Assembly (NCBI RefSeq): GCF_014199595.1
Contig: NZ_JACHNX010000006.1
Coordinates: 1 to 64,000 of the forward strand
Direction: 5' to 3'
From: Sphingomonas yabuuchiae
GTDB taxonomy: Bacteria > Pseudomonadota > Alphaproteobacteria > Sphingomonadales > Sphingomonadaceae
Length of the DNA stretch: 64,000 nt
In this document: one piece after another, positions 31,143 to 40,347 of the stretch
Layout: every line of letters starts with the position of its first letter
How positions within the stretch are numbered: position 1 is the first letter of the stretch
Made by a program: the position numbers and the translations under genes
Notes under the pieces: model-generated
The model's database searches: none
The model's input: only the letters and a program-made list of their open reading frames with translations
Told to the model about the DNA's origin: nothing

Positions 31143-31988
31143 TTACGGCGTCATGACTTCGAGGGTGGTGGTGTAGCTCATCCGCCGTTGCGTCGCGCGC
31201 GGGGCCGTGGGCTTGTCGTCGGTCAGCGTCGCGTTCAACCAGTACATGCCCGCTGCCGGCCAGGCGTAGGACAGCACGCCTTGCGCGTCGGTGGTCACCT
31301 CCTTGGCCCCTTCGGCGTCGCGGTAGCGCTTGCCCCCGGGGACGATCGTGACCTTCAGGTTCGGCGCGGGCTTGCCATCGACCAGGAAGCGGAACTTCGC
31401 CGTCTCGCCCGCGACCAGTTCGTCCGGATGGGTGACGGGATCGAACTCCAGCCCCTTGCCCTCGGGTTTCAGAACGGTGCGGGTCGGCTCGCCTGCGGTC
31501 ACGAAAATCTCGTTGCGCGCGCTCGTCTCGGTCAGCGTCACATCGGTCGCATTGGCGGGGATGTCGGCGACGGTCAGCGGCGGCTGGCGCACGCCGTTAG
31601 GTCCCGGCGGCCCCCCGCGACCGCCGACTCGCTTCTCGACGCCGTCGACCTTGAAGCTGCCCATGATGCCCGACATGGCGCTGCCGATCTTCCAGGTGCC
31701 GGGCTTGTCGAGTTGCACGTCGAAGACCGAGCGATAGCGTCCCGTCGAGCCGTTCTGGATCCGCCCGGGCGTGCCATCGGGCTGCCATACCTTCACCCAT
31801 TCGGTCCGGCCGGGCTGGTGGTCGGCATAGAACAGGTCGTTGGAGACGGCACTGTCGACCGTCACCCAGCTATCTGTCCCCGAAAAGATCGTCCCCGAGG
31901 GCAGCAGCCACATACGATGCGCCGAGGCGAGGCCGGGGATCGCCAGCAGCGCGGCGGCGGCGAGCAGCTTGATATGATGGTTCTTCAT
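31143..31988 (-). CDS. DUF4198 periplasmic protein
   Basis: A 281-residue exported DUF4198 protein. Signal peptide LLAAAALLAIPGLASAHRMW, with the mature N-terminus beginning His-Arg-Met; the family is related to NikM/CbiN-type metal-binding periplasmic domains, and an N-terminal His near the cleavage site is usual. Two Ig-like domains follow (KIGSAMSGIMGSFKVDGVEK; LVAGETAKFRFLVDGKPAPN; KEVTTDAQGVLSYAWPAAGM). It likely binds or hands on a metal in the periplasm. It precedes apbE by two bases. Confidence 0.85.
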   Translation of the reverse strand: MKNHHIKLLAAAALLAIPGLASAHRMWLLPSGTIFSGTDSWVTVDSAVSNDLFYADHQPGRTEWVKVWQPDGTPGRIQNGSTGRYRSVFDVQLDKPGTWKIGSAMSGIMGSFKVDGVEKRVGGRGGPPGPNGVRQPPLTVADIPANATDVTLTETSARNEIFVTAGEPTRTVLKPEGKGLEFDPVTHPDELVAGETAKFRFLVDGKPAPNLKVTIVPGGKRYRDAEGAKEVTTDAQGVLSYAWPAAGMYWLNATLTDDKPTAPRATQRRMSYTTTLEVMTP

Positions 31989-32005
31989 GGTGATCCTCCC
32001 CTGTG

Positions 32006-32488
32006 TCAGCGTGCCGAAACGGTCACGGCACCCAGTTCATGGCTGCCGCTCGCCCGCGCGTTCGGATTGGGTACGGTCAGCGGCACCTGCACCAGTTCGC
32101 GCCCGCCGGTTTCGCGTGCGGCCTCGACGTTCAGGACATACTGGCCGGGCTTCAGATCGGCGGGCAGCGGAATGGCATGGGTGCCGGGCGCACGGGTCGC
32201 GCCGCTGATGCCGCTGGCGGGCATTGCCATGCTGCGTCCACCTTTCCGCCACCAAGCGCGCAGGTCGGACAGCCATTTGGTGCCCGGCTCGCCGCCGGTC
32301 TTCTTGACGTCGTACCAGATGGCAAGCGTGCGCGCCGGGCCGCCGTTGGCGGGCTCTAGCCAGATCGCGACATAGGGCTTGTGATATTCGGCGACGTTGA
32401 GGCGCGGAATGGTGACGTTCACCGTCGCGGCGCTCGCCGCCCCCGGCAGTGCCACCGCGCCCAGCGCCAGAATAGCGGTCGATCGCAT
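32006..32488 (-). CDS. DUF2271 flavinylated periplasmic protein
   Basis: A 160-residue exported protein (signal peptide LALGAVALPGAASA) of the DUF2271 family. Residues 91-99 (ASGISGATR) contain the ApbE flavinylation motif S-G-A-T, giving Thr98 as the predicted FMN attachment site. The domain core is NVTIPRLNVAEYHKPYVAIW, TLAIWYDVKKTGGEPGTKWL. DUF2271 proteins coupled to PepSY and ApbE genes have been proposed as extracytoplasmic flavin redox carriers. The start at 32488 has GGAG upstream; an ATG at 32503 is an alternative. Confidence 0.85.
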   Translation of the reverse strand: MRSTAILALGAVALPGAASAATVNVTIPRLNVAEYHKPYVAIWLEPANGGPARTLAIWYDVKKTGGEPGTKWLSDLRAWWRKGGRSMAMPASGISGATRAPGTHAIPLPADLKPGQYVLNVEAARETGGRELVQVPLTVPNPNARASGSHELGAVTVSAR

Positions 32489-32502
32489 CGTGATATTCTC
32501 CA

Positions 32503-33141
32503 TCAGTGCAGGACAAAGACGGCGATCGCCGCCGGGATCAGGAACCCCGCCGCCACCAGCGGCCAGGTCGAGGGCCGGTGCCGCGCGTGCATCTGGAGCA
32601 GCAGCAGCCCGGTCAGGGTGAAGACGATGCACGCGACCGCGAAGACGTCGATAAACCAGAACCAGGCGGTCCCGGCATTGCGCCCCTTGTGCAGGTCGTT
32701 GAGGTAGGAGATCCAACCGCGATCGGTCCGCTCCGAGGTGATGGCGCCGCTTGCCCGGTCGATGCTGACCCAGGCATCGCCGCCGGGGCGGGGCATGGCG
32801 ACATAGACCTCACCGTCCGACCATTCCCCCGGCCGTCCGGCGGGGTCGAGATCGACCGCACGCTCGACCGCTTCCGCGACGCGGGGCGGCAGAGGGGCAT
32901 CATTCGTTTTCGGGTTGGCCAGCAACGGGCGCAGGCCGGGGGCGAGCAGCCCGCTCTTCTGCACCGTCTTCGGGCTGGCCGAGATGCTGGCAGCGTGATT
33001 CAGCGTCAGCCCGGTGATCGCGAACAACATCATGCCGACCAGCGACACCGCCGCGCTGATCCAGTGCCAGGTATGGAACTGCTTCAACCACCAGCTGCGC
33101 CATTTGCGCTTCTTGGGCTTGGGAAGGGTCGCGGCGGTCAT
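32503..33141 (-). CDS. PepSY-associated membrane protein (putative reductase subunit)
   Basis: A 212-residue protein with an N-terminal membrane helix (about 27-48; [20 protein letters not shown]), a periplasmic PepSY-like region ([40 protein letters not shown]) and two C-terminal helices ([40 protein letters not shown]). His residues in FHTWHWIS and DLHKGRNA could ligate heme. It probably carries electrons from the quinone pool to the flavinylated DUF2271 partner. It overlaps the preceding piuC stop by 4 bases. Confidence 0.85.
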   Translation of the reverse strand: MTAATLPKPKKRKWRSWWLKQFHTWHWISAAVSLVGMMLFAITGLTLNHAASISASPKTVQKSGLLAPGLRPLLANPKTNDAPLPPRVAEAVERAVDLDPAGRPGEWSDGEVYVAMPRPGGDAWVSIDRASGAITSERTDRGWISYLNDLHKGRNAGTAWFWFIDVFAVACIVFTLTGLLLLQMHARHRPSTWPLVAAGFLIPAAIAVFVLH

Positions 33142-33821
33142 GCGTCGGCCCAGCGGCGCAGCAGATTGTGGTAGACGCCGGTCAGCTCGACGACCGAACG
33201 ATCCCCCTGCCCCTTGTCTGCGCCGACCCGCTGCACCGCGCGGTCCAGGTCGAACAGGATGCGCCGTTCGCCATCGTCGCGGACCATCGACTGAATCCAC
33301 AGGAAGGACGCCACGCGCGTGCCCTTCGTGACGGGCTCGACCCGGTGGAGGCTGGAGGCGGGGTAGAGGACCGCGCTTCCGGCGGACAGCTTCACCCGCT
33401 GTTCGCCATACAGATCCTCGACCACCAGCTCGCCGCCGTCATAGGCGTCCGGGTCCTCGAGGAAGAGGGTCAGCGACAGGTCGGAGCGCATCCGGAAATC
33501 GCTGCCCCGCTTCAGCCGCACGGCATTGTCGACATGCACGTCGAACGCCTGTCCGCCCGCATAACGGTTGAACAGCGGCGGATAGACCTTGAGCGGCAGG
33601 GCCGCCGCCACGAACAGCGGCGACCGCCCCATCGCATCGAGAACCATCCGCCCCGCCTCGACCGCCGCCCCCGAATCCTCCGGCAACTGCTCGTTGCGCT
33701 TGGCGAGCGCCGCCTGCGGGCCGGAGGTGGCGTTGCCGTCCGCCCAGGCTCCCGCATCGATGACGCGGCGGACCTGGGCGACCCCGGCGGGATCGAGGAT
33801 ATCGGGAAGGACGATCAGCAT
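33138..33821 (-). CDS. piuC: Fe(II)/2-oxoglutarate-dependent hydroxylase PiuC
   Basis: A 227-residue PKHD-type hydroxylase. Double-stranded beta-helix with H-x-D ... [12 protein letters not shown], then [22 protein letters not shown] with Arg for 2-oxoglutarate. PiuC genes sit next to siderophore TBDRs in many proteobacteria and are iron-regulated, but the substrate is unproven. It is the second gene of the Fur-box operon, 18 bases after the TBDR. Confidence 0.92.
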   Translation of the reverse strand: MLIVLPDILDPAGVAQVRRVIDAGAWADGNATSGPQAALAKRNEQLPEDSGAAVEAGRMVLDAMGRSPLFVAAALPLKVYPPLFNRYAGGQAFDVHVDNAVRLKRGSDFRMRSDLSLTLFLEDPDAYDGGELVVEDLYGEQRVKLSAGSAVLYPASSLHRVEPVTKGTRVASFLWIQSMVRDDGERRILFDLDRAVQRVGADKGQGDRSVVELTGVYHNLLRRWADA

Positions 33822-33839
33822 GGACGAAGGCTAGCCCGA

Positions 33840-36224
33840 TCAGAAATTGTAGAACAGGCTCAGCGTCGCCTGACGCCGGTCGCCGGGGATCGCCCAGCCG
33901 CCGGTGATGTTGCCCGTCGTGCCGTTGATATTGTTGCGCACGCCCGTGACGTATTTCTCGTCGGTGAAGTTCTGGACGTTGAGCTGCATCGTCCAGCGCT
34001 GGGCGATGGTATAGGCCAGGAAGGCGCGGTGGATCAGATAATCGTCCACATGGAACTGCACCCGATTCCCCGCGACGGGGAAGTTGGTTGCGAACGATCC
34101 CTGATAGGTCAGGCCGTAACCGACCTCCAGGCCGAAAGGCAGCTTGTAGGTGGTGAACAGGCTGCCCGAATGCTCGGGCGTCTGGACCAGCTCGGCGCCT
34201 GCCTGCGGATCGAGCACGCCCGCCGCCTTGTCGCGGTTCGAGATGCTCTGCAGCACCTTGCCGTCGAGATAGGTATAGTTGGCGAAGATCGTCCAGGCCG
34301 GGGTGATCGATCCCGACGCACCCAGCGCGATGCCGTCCACCCGGCTGCGCCCGTCCAGCACCTGCAGGCCCACCGGCAGCGCCGGATCGTTGGAGGGCAC
34401 GCGGTAATTGGTCCGCTCGTTGCGGAAGACGGCGGCGGTCAGCTCCAGGCGACGGCCGAACAGCCCGGCCTTCACCCCCGCCTCATAGTTCTTCGCGGTT
34501 TCCGGTGCCACGGCGCAGGGGTTGGCGGCGGTCGCGGTCGACGGCACGCCGCAGCCCAGCCGGACGGTCGTCGAGGACGGCGTCTTGGCATTGCCATAGC
34601 CCGCATAGACGCTGACATTCTCGACCGGGTGGAACACCGCGCCCGCCCGCCAGGAGAACAGCTTCTCCCGGCTGACCTGCGGCTGATAGGCGAGCTGACC
34701 CGCATTGGCCGCCGCCAGCGGCAGGGCACGGAAATTCGCTTCCTGATATTCCCAACGCACGCCGCCGTTCAGCTCGAAGAAGCGGTTCAGCGCCAGCGTG
34801 TCGAAGGCATAGACGGCCAGGTTGCGCGTCTCGCTGCGCGACTGGGCGGTGGCCACGAAGTTGATCGGGCCGGTATAGTTGGTGTTCGGGTTGGCGATCT
34901 CGATCGCGGGCTGTACCACCACGCTGCCATCGGCATTGCGCAGCAGCGAGCCTTGGGTGATCCGGTAATTCTCGATCATGCCCGACATGCCGATGTTCAG
35001 GACATTGTGGAGGCCGCCCTTCGCGCCTGCCTCATGGCGCAGGTCGATCTGGTTGGTCAGCATCTGGTTCTGCTGATCGCGCACCAGTCCGCGCGGGCCC
35101 GAAGGCTGGTAGAAGCCCGCCGGAACATTGGCCGGGCATGCCGCACCGATCGTGGCGCCCGGCGTCGCCGTCACCGGCTGGCGGTTGGTCGCGGCGAGAC
35201 AGAAGGTCCCCTGCGGCGCGGAGGTGACGCTATCCTGCGTCACCTGCTGCCAGCGGGTCAGGTTGCGCACGCTCCAATGCTCGTCGATCTGGTGGCGGAA
35301 GGTCGCGGTGAAGCGGTCGACAATGCTGTCCTGCCGGTCGAGATTGGCGATCCCGAAATAGCTGGAGCGCTTGGCCCCCGGCACGAAGCCATCGACCAGG
35401 CCATTGTCGAACCAGGGGATGCCGTAAACCGGCGTGTTGCGATCCTCCTGATGGACATAGGCCAGAGTCAGGCTGGTCGGCCCGCCGATGCCGATCGTGA
35501 CCGAGGGCGCGATGCCCCAGCGCTGCATCTTCTCGACATCGCGGCCGGGCACGTCGTTATGGTGGTATGCGCCGTTCAGGCGCACCGCGACCAGGTCCGA
35601 CACGCGGACATTGCTGTCGATCGCGCCGCGATAATAATTGTCGGTGCCGACCGAGCCCTGCATGATCGTCAGCGTCTCGGGCGTCGGCACCTTGGAAACC
35701 AGGTTGATCGTGCCGCCGACCGAACCCGATCCGTTGAAGACGCTGTTTGCGCCGTTATAGACCTCGACCTGTTGCAGGTTGAACGGATCGGTGCGGCTAT
35801 ACTGGGCGCTGTCGCGGACGCCGTCGATGGTGATGTCGTTGCTGGCCGAATAGCCGCGCAGGTTGATAGAGTCGCCGTAACCGCCCCCGCCCTCGCCCGC
35901 GCCGAAGGTGATCCCCGGCAGCGTCTGGAGCACGTCGCGAAGCGTCTGGAGATTCTGCTTCCGGATGGTCTGCTCGCTGACCACGGTGATCGTCTGCGGC
36001 GTGTCGAGCAGCGCGGCGGTGGCCTTCGGGCTCTCCAGAACTGCGGCGCCGGTGCCGCGCTGGCCAGTGACGATCACGTCGCGCGCGCCGGTCGAATCCT
36101 GGGGCTTGGCCACAGCGGCGGGCGGCGGCGCGCTGTCGGCGCGGGGGCCGGTCTCTGCGGCGGCGACATGCGGCGCGGTGGCCAGAAAGCCCACGCACGA
36201 CAATGCGATGAACGAATGCGACAT
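33840..36224 (-). CDS. TonB-dependent siderophore receptor (PiuA/Fiu-like)
   Basis: A 794-residue outer-membrane receptor for ferric siderophores, first gene of the iron operon. Signal peptide MSHSFIALSCVGFLATAPHV, plug at about 75-210 (TPQTITVVSEQTIRKQNLQT; INLRGYSASNDITIDGVRD), barrel ending LSLFYNF. The plug phrase GSVGGTINLVSKVP is typical of catecholate receptors of the Fiu/PiuA group, which are often paired with piuC. A Fur box lies about 60 bases upstream. Confidence 0.92.
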   Translation of the reverse strand: MSHSFIALSCVGFLATAPHVAAAETGPRADSAPPPAAVAKPQDSTGARDVIVTGQRGTGAAVLESPKATAALLDTPQTITVVSEQTIRKQNLQTLRDVLQTLPGITFGAGEGGGGYGDSINLRGYSASNDITIDGVRDSAQYSRTDPFNLQQVEVYNGANSVFNGSGSVGGTINLVSKVPTPETLTIMQGSVGTDNYYRGAIDSNVRVSDLVAVRLNGAYHHNDVPGRDVEKMQRWGIAPSVTIGIGGPTSLTLAYVHQEDRNTPVYGIPWFDNGLVDGFVPGAKRSSYFGIANLDRQDSIVDRFTATFRHQIDEHWSVRNLTRWQQVTQDSVTSAPQGTFCLAATNRQPVTATPGATIGAACPANVPAGFYQPSGPRGLVRDQQNQMLTNQIDLRHEAGAKGGLHNVLNIGMSGMIENYRITQGSLLRNADGSVVVQPAIEIANPNTNYTGPINFVATAQSRSETRNLAVYAFDTLALNRFFELNGGVRWEYQEANFRALPLAAANAGQLAYQPQVSREKLFSWRAGAVFHPVENVSVYAGYGNAKTPSSTTVRLGCGVPSTATAANPCAVAPETAKNYEAGVKAGLFGRRLELTAAVFRNERTNYRVPSNDPALPVGLQVLDGRSRVDGIALGASGSITPAWTIFANYTYLDGKVLQSISNRDKAAGVLDPQAGAELVQTPEHSGSLFTTYKLPFGLEVGYGLTYQGSFATNFPVAGNRVQFHVDDYLIHRAFLAYTIAQRWTMQLNVQNFTDEKYVTGVRNNINGTTGNITGGWAIPGDRRQATLSLFYNF

Positions 36225-36283
36225 GAATGTTTCCCCTTCGAGGGCACCGGCTATTGCGAAACATTCGCACTGTCAATGCGATT

Positions 36284-36302
36284 GCTAATGATTATCATGC
36301 TG
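36284..36302. promoter_or_regulatory. Fur box candidate (TBDR 2 operon)
   Basis: gctaatgattatcatgctg matches the Fur consensus at 15 of 19 positions, with an unbroken core aatgattatcat. It lies 60-78 bases upstream of the receptor start on the minus strand. It predicts iron repression of the whole TBDR to apbE operon. The remaining 36303-36468 is the leader of the HD-GYP gene, with nothing else recognised. Confidence 0.7.
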
Positions 36303-36468
36303 ATGTTATAGTCGGCCCGCTGAGCATACCGATCCGCTCCCGGTCGGGCAGACCCGACGGAACTGCCGAAAATGGACAATCGGCTGGGTCGCTCCATGGC
36401 GCCTTCCGCATCCGGATTTCGCTTCTCCCGAAACGAAAATTTTACGACACAACGGTAAGATTTTCGGG

Positions 36469-37749
36469 ATGAAAGAGCAGCCGACCACGAATCGATACCT
36501 CCAGATCGAGAGCCGACAGGTCGCGCTCGGCATGTACGTCCATGCGTTGCACTGCTCGTGGATCCACAATCCATTTTGGCGAAAGTCCTTCCTCCTGACC
36601 GAGCCGGACGATCTGGAGAAGATTCGCGCATCGGTGCCGTCCGTCACCATCGACCTGACCAAGGGGCGCGGCCCCATGATGATCGCTGCCACCGATACGC
36701 CAGAGCCTGTCCTCGCGCCCGTCGTCGAGTCGATCACCAAGCCGATCGTCACGGCCCTGCGTCCGCGTCGCGCCAAGCCCGCGACCGAGGTGGAGCGGGC
36801 CAGCGCCGTATCCGCGCGCGCCGCCGCCGCCGTGGCCCAGCTGTTCGGCGAGGCCCGGCTCGGGCGCACCATCCGCACCCGCGACCTGGTCCCGATCGTC
36901 GAGGACATTGCCGAGACGACCGCCAAGTCCGCCGCCGCGATGATCGCGGTCACGCGGCTGAAGGACCGGGACCAGTATATCTATATCCACTCGGTCGCAG
37001 TCGGCACGTTGATGATGAATCTCGCGCGTCATCTGGGCCTCAGCGAAGAGGATGTGCACGTCGCCGGTATGGCCGGACTGCTGCACGACATCGGCAAGAT
37101 GCAGATCGACGCCGATGTCCTCGACAAGCCCGGTCGCCTGACCGCCGAGGAAATGGTGGAGATCCGCCGCCACCCGGGTCTGGGCCATCGGATCCTGGGC
37201 GACATGAACGACCTCGACCCGCGCATCTTGGACGTGTGCCGCCATCATCACGAGCGGATGGATGGCGCCGGTTATCCCGACGGCTTGCGCGGCGACGAGA
37301 TCAGCCAGTTCGTCCGTATCTCGTCCGTCTGCGACGTCTATGACGCCGTGACCTCGATCCGCCCGTACAAGCGCGCCTGGTCACCGCACGAGGCGCTGGC
37401 GCAGATGCTGGAATGGGACGGCCATTTCGATGCCGAGACCCTGCGCGCCTTCATCGCCAATCTGGGCATCCAGCCCTTTGCCGCGCTGGTCCGGCTGCGG
37501 TCCAATCGGCTGGGCATCGTGGTTCGCGAAGGGGAATGTCCGACCATGCCGGTCGTGCGCGTCTTCTTCGACATTCCCAGCCACGGGCCGGTCGCGATCG
37601 AGGATGTCGCGACCGCACACGACCCGATCCAGCGCGCCGAACGCGGCGATTACTGGTTCGGCGAACGCTGGCCCGCACTCCAGGCCGAAATCCTGGCGGA
37701 ACCCACCTTCCCCGAAACCCCGCTGAGCCGCGCCGTCGGCGGGCGGTAG
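36469..37749 (+). CDS. HD-GYP domain c-di-GMP phosphodiesterase
   Basis: A 426-residue cytoplasmic protein. N-terminal DUF3391 (about 10-95; RYLQIESRQVALGMYVHALH), Ala-rich linker, then an HD-GYP domain with YIHSVAVGTLMMNLA, LLHDIGKMQID, HPGLGHRIL, RHHHERMDGAGYPDGLRGDE and the final YDAVTSIRPYKRA. Both the HD and GYP signatures are intact, so it should hydrolyse cyclic di-GMP. The C-terminal part (about 330-426) is a small additional domain. It stands alone. Confidence 0.93.
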   Translation: MKEQPTTNRYLQIESRQVALGMYVHALHCSWIHNPFWRKSFLLTEPDDLEKIRASVPSVTIDLTKGRGPMMIAATDTPEPVLAPVVESITKPIVTALRPRRAKPATEVERASAVSARAAAAVAQLFGEARLGRTIRTRDLVPIVEDIAETTAKSAAAMIAVTRLKDRDQYIYIHSVAVGTLMMNLARHLGLSEEDVHVAGMAGLLHDIGKMQIDADVLDKPGRLTAEEMVEIRRHPGLGHRILGDMNDLDPRILDVCRHHHERMDGAGYPDGLRGDEISQFVRISSVCDVYDAVTSIRPYKRAWSPHEALAQMLEWDGHFDAETLRAFIANLGIQPFAALVRLRSNRLGIVVREGECPTMPVVRVFFDIPSHGPVAIEDVATAHDPIQRAERGDYWFGERWPALQAEILAEPTFPETPLSRAVGGR

Positions 37750-37820
37750 ATTCGCCGGCTGGTGTCGGGATCGCCGCGTGATAGGATGGTCGTCTCGATC
37801 ATCATGCACAGGATATCACG

Positions 37821-38291
37821 ATGCTGATCCGACGCGCCACGGGAGACGACGCCCAGGCTATGAGCGACGTCCTGATCGAGATCATTGCGCTCACCGGCCG
37901 GACCCGGCCGCATGACCCCGTTTTCACGCTTTCCCATTACATCGAGGCACGCCATGGCATTTTGTGTAGCGTCGCGGTCGATGAGGACAACCGGGTCATG
38001 GGGTTCCAGTCGCTGAAGCGCGCGGCGGCGAACAACCGCTATGACGTGCCGGAAGGCTGGGGCATCATCGGCACCCATATCAGTCCACGCGCCCATCGAC
38101 GCGGCGTTGGCACAGCCCTTTTCGCCAGCAGTCGAAAAGCTGCAAGCGAGGCAGGGTTGGCCTGTATCGACGCTGCGATCGGGGCGGACAATCCGATGGG
38201 GCTACGCTATTACGAAGCCATGGGTTTCCGAACCTATCGCGAAAGCGACGGCATCATCCAGAAGCTGTTCGAGATGCCACCCGGCGACTGA
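37821..38291 (+). CDS. GNAT family N-acetyltransferase
   Basis: A 156-residue acetyltransferase. Acetyl-CoA motif A is seen as THISPRAHRRGVGTALFASS, with the strands before (RVMGFQSLKRA) and the late YYEAMGFRTYRESDG typical of the family. Substrate unknown (amino acid or antibiotic types possible). It follows the HD-GYP gene by 71 bases and may share its transcript. Confidence 0.9.
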   Translation: MLIRRATGDDAQAMSDVLIEIIALTGRTRPHDPVFTLSHYIEARHGILCSVAVDEDNRVMGFQSLKRAAANNRYDVPEGWGIIGTHISPRAHRRGVGTALFASSRKAASEAGLACIDAAIGADNPMGLRYYEAMGFRTYRESDGIIQKLFEMPPGD

Positions 38292-38347
38292 TCTGCCGCC
38301 ACACAGCGCGATGGCGGGAGCCCGTGCAATTTTGTATGGCGCGCGGG

Positions 38348-39964
38348 ATGATCCGCCTCAGTGAATTGAAACTGCCTCTCCACCATGCGGACGAGGCCCT
38401 GCCCGCCGCCATCTGTCGCCGGTTGCGCGTGACGCCGCGCGAGCTGGTCCGCTTCGTGATCGCCCGGCGCGGGCATGATGCGCGCGACAAGAACAATATC
38501 CAGCTCGTCTATTCGGTCGATGTGAACCTGAAGAACGAGGCAGCCGTGCTGGAGCGGTTCCGCCGCGACCGCGATGTCCAGCGCACGCCCGACACCCGCT
38601 ATCACCTGCCCAGCGCGCCGCCGCCGGGCACCAAGCGCCCGGTCGTGATCGGCGCGGGCCCCTGCGGCCTGTTCGCCGCGCTGGTGCTGGCGCAGGCGGG
38701 ATACCGGCCGATCATCCTGGAGCGCGGCAAGGTGGTGCGCGAGCGGACTCAGGACACCTGGGGCCTGTGGCGGCGCAGCGTGCTCAATCCCGAATCCAAC
38801 GTGCAATATGGTGAGGGCGGCGCAGGCACCTTTTCGGACGGCAAGCTCTACAGCCGGATCAAGGACCCGCGCCACCTGAACCGCAAGGTGCTGACCGAGT
38901 TCGTCAAGGCGGGCGCGCCGCCCGAAATCCTGACCGAGGCGCATCCGCATATCGGCACCTTCCGCCTAGTCACGATGGTCGAGAGCATGCGCGCGACCAT
39001 CGAGGAACTGGGTGGCGAATATCGTTTCTCCACCCGGGTCGACGGACTGGACGTCGAGACCGACGGGTCGGGCACGCGCCGGGTGCGCGGGCTGCACCTG
39101 AACGGCGGCGGCTATCTGGAGGCCGATCACGTCGTCCTCGCCATCGGCCACAGCGCACGCGACAGCTTTGCGATGCTCCAGTCGGCGGGCGTCTATGTGG
39201 AGGCCAAGCCCTTTTCGATCGGGGTGCGCATCGAACATCCGCAAGGGTGGATCGACCGCGCGCGCTTCGGGCATCAGGCGGGGCATCCGATCCTGGGTGC
39301 GGCCGAATATCACATCTCGCACCACTGCCAGAACGGGCGGACGGTCTACAGCTTCTGCATGTGTCCGGGCGGCACGGTGGTCGCCGCCACGTCCGAAGAG
39401 GGCCGCGTCGCGACCAACGGCATGAGCCAATATTCGCGTAACGAGCGCAATGCCAATTCGGGCTTCGTCGTCGCGATCGATCCCGAACGCGACTTCCCCG
39501 GCGATCCGCTGGCGGGGCTGGCGCTGCAACGCCATTGGGAGGAGCGCGCCTATGTCGCGGGCGGCTCCAACTACAAGGCCCCGGCGCAGCGGGTCGGCGA
39601 CTTCCTCGCCAAGCGGCCCTCGACCAGCCTGGGTTCGGTCACCCCCTCCTATCGCCCCGGCGTGACGCCCACCGACCTGTCCGAATGCCTGCCCGACTTC
39701 GTGGTCGAGGCGATGCGCGAAGCGATCCCGGTCTTCGGCCGCCAGATCGCCGGTTACGACCACCCGGACGTGGTGATGACCGGCGTCGAGACGCGCACCT
39801 CCTCGCCGGTCCGCTTCACGCGTGGCGAGGATGGGCATAGCCTGAACACCTATGGCCTCTACCCGGCGGGCGAAGGCGCTGGCTATGCGGGCGGCATCCT
39901 GTCGGCGGCGGTCGACGGCATCAAGACGGCCGAGGCGGTCGCGCGCAGCATCGGTACGCCTTGA
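38348..39964 (+). CDS. COG2509-type FAD-dependent oxidoreductase
   Basis: A 538-residue flavoprotein. Dinucleotide motif VVIGAGPCGLFAALVLAQAG at about residue 100, then GEGGAGTFSDGKLYSRIKDP, VLAIGHSARDSFAML, HHCQNGRTVYSFCMCPGGTV and YPAGEGAGYAGGI at the C-terminus. This is the uncharacterised FAD-dependent dehydrogenase family (COG2509), present in many bacteria and of unproven function. Start chosen at ATG 38348. It overlaps the RNase H-like gene by 4 bases. Confidence 0.9.
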   Translation: MIRLSELKLPLHHADEALPAAICRRLRVTPRELVRFVIARRGHDARDKNNIQLVYSVDVNLKNEAAVLERFRRDRDVQRTPDTRYHLPSAPPPGTKRPVVIGAGPCGLFAALVLAQAGYRPIILERGKVVRERTQDTWGLWRRSVLNPESNVQYGEGGAGTFSDGKLYSRIKDPRHLNRKVLTEFVKAGAPPEILTEAHPHIGTFRLVTMVESMRATIEELGGEYRFSTRVDGLDVETDGSGTRRVRGLHLNGGGYLEADHVVLAIGHSARDSFAMLQSAGVYVEAKPFSIGVRIEHPQGWIDRARFGHQAGHPILGAAEYHISHHCQNGRTVYSFCMCPGGTVVAATSEEGRVATNGMSQYSRNERNANSGFVVAIDPERDFPGDPLAGLALQRHWEERAYVAGGSNYKAPAQRVGDFLAKRPSTSLGSVTPSYRPGVTPTDLSECLPDFVVEAMREAIPVFGRQIAGYDHPDVVMTGVETRTSSPVRFTRGEDGHSLNTYGLYPAGEGAGYAGGILSAAVDGIKTAEAVARSIGTP

Positions 39965-40332
39965 AGATTTTCTTCGACGGCGGGCTTCGCCCCGGCGGCA
40001 TGGAATATGCCGTGGTGATGGGCGGACAGGCTCGCATCGTCCGAGACCTGGGGCCCGGCACCAGCATGACCGCCGAATGGCTGGCCCTGATCGCCGCGAC
40101 CCAGGCGGCGCATGAGGCGGGGCTGACCGATGCGCTGTTGCTGGGCGATGCGGCGGCGGTGGTGGCGCAAGCGACCGGAAAGATACGGGTGCCCCCCGCG
40201 CATATCGCGCATTTCGCCGAGTGGTCGGCCCTCCCCCGCCCGCCCCGCTTCCGGCTGCGCCATATCAAGCGGACGCAGAATTTGGCAGGCATCGCGCTCA
40301 GTCGGGTCCATCAAGGCCTCCCTCCCCTGTAG
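39961..40332 (+). CDS. RNase H-like protein
   Basis: A 123-residue protein from a TTG start overlapping the previous stop. RNase H-fold metal residues are visible: D6 in KIFFDGGLRPGG, E41 in TAEWLALIAATQAA and D66 in ALLLGDAAAVV, then a C-terminal Arg/His stretch (RLRHIKRTQN) where a fourth acidic residue would be expected but is not seen. It is related to ribonuclease HI or reverse-transcriptase-like domains. Activity is uncertain. Translation is coupled to the flavoprotein before it. Confidence 0.75.
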   Translation: MKIFFDGGLRPGGMEYAVVMGGQARIVRDLGPGTSMTAEWLALIAATQAAHEAGLTDALLLGDAAAVVAQATGKIRVPPAHIAHFAEWSALPRPPRFRLRHIKRTQNLAGIALSRVHQGLPPL

Positions 40333-40347
40333 GAGAGGAATAGCGGA

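Noticed and set aside
33168-36311. A 1,047-codon ORF on the plus strand across the piuC and TBDR 2 region
   Set aside because: It is antisense to two well-supported genes, its residue make-up is Arg/His/Gly-rich without domains, and such mirror ORFs are common in GC-rich DNA.
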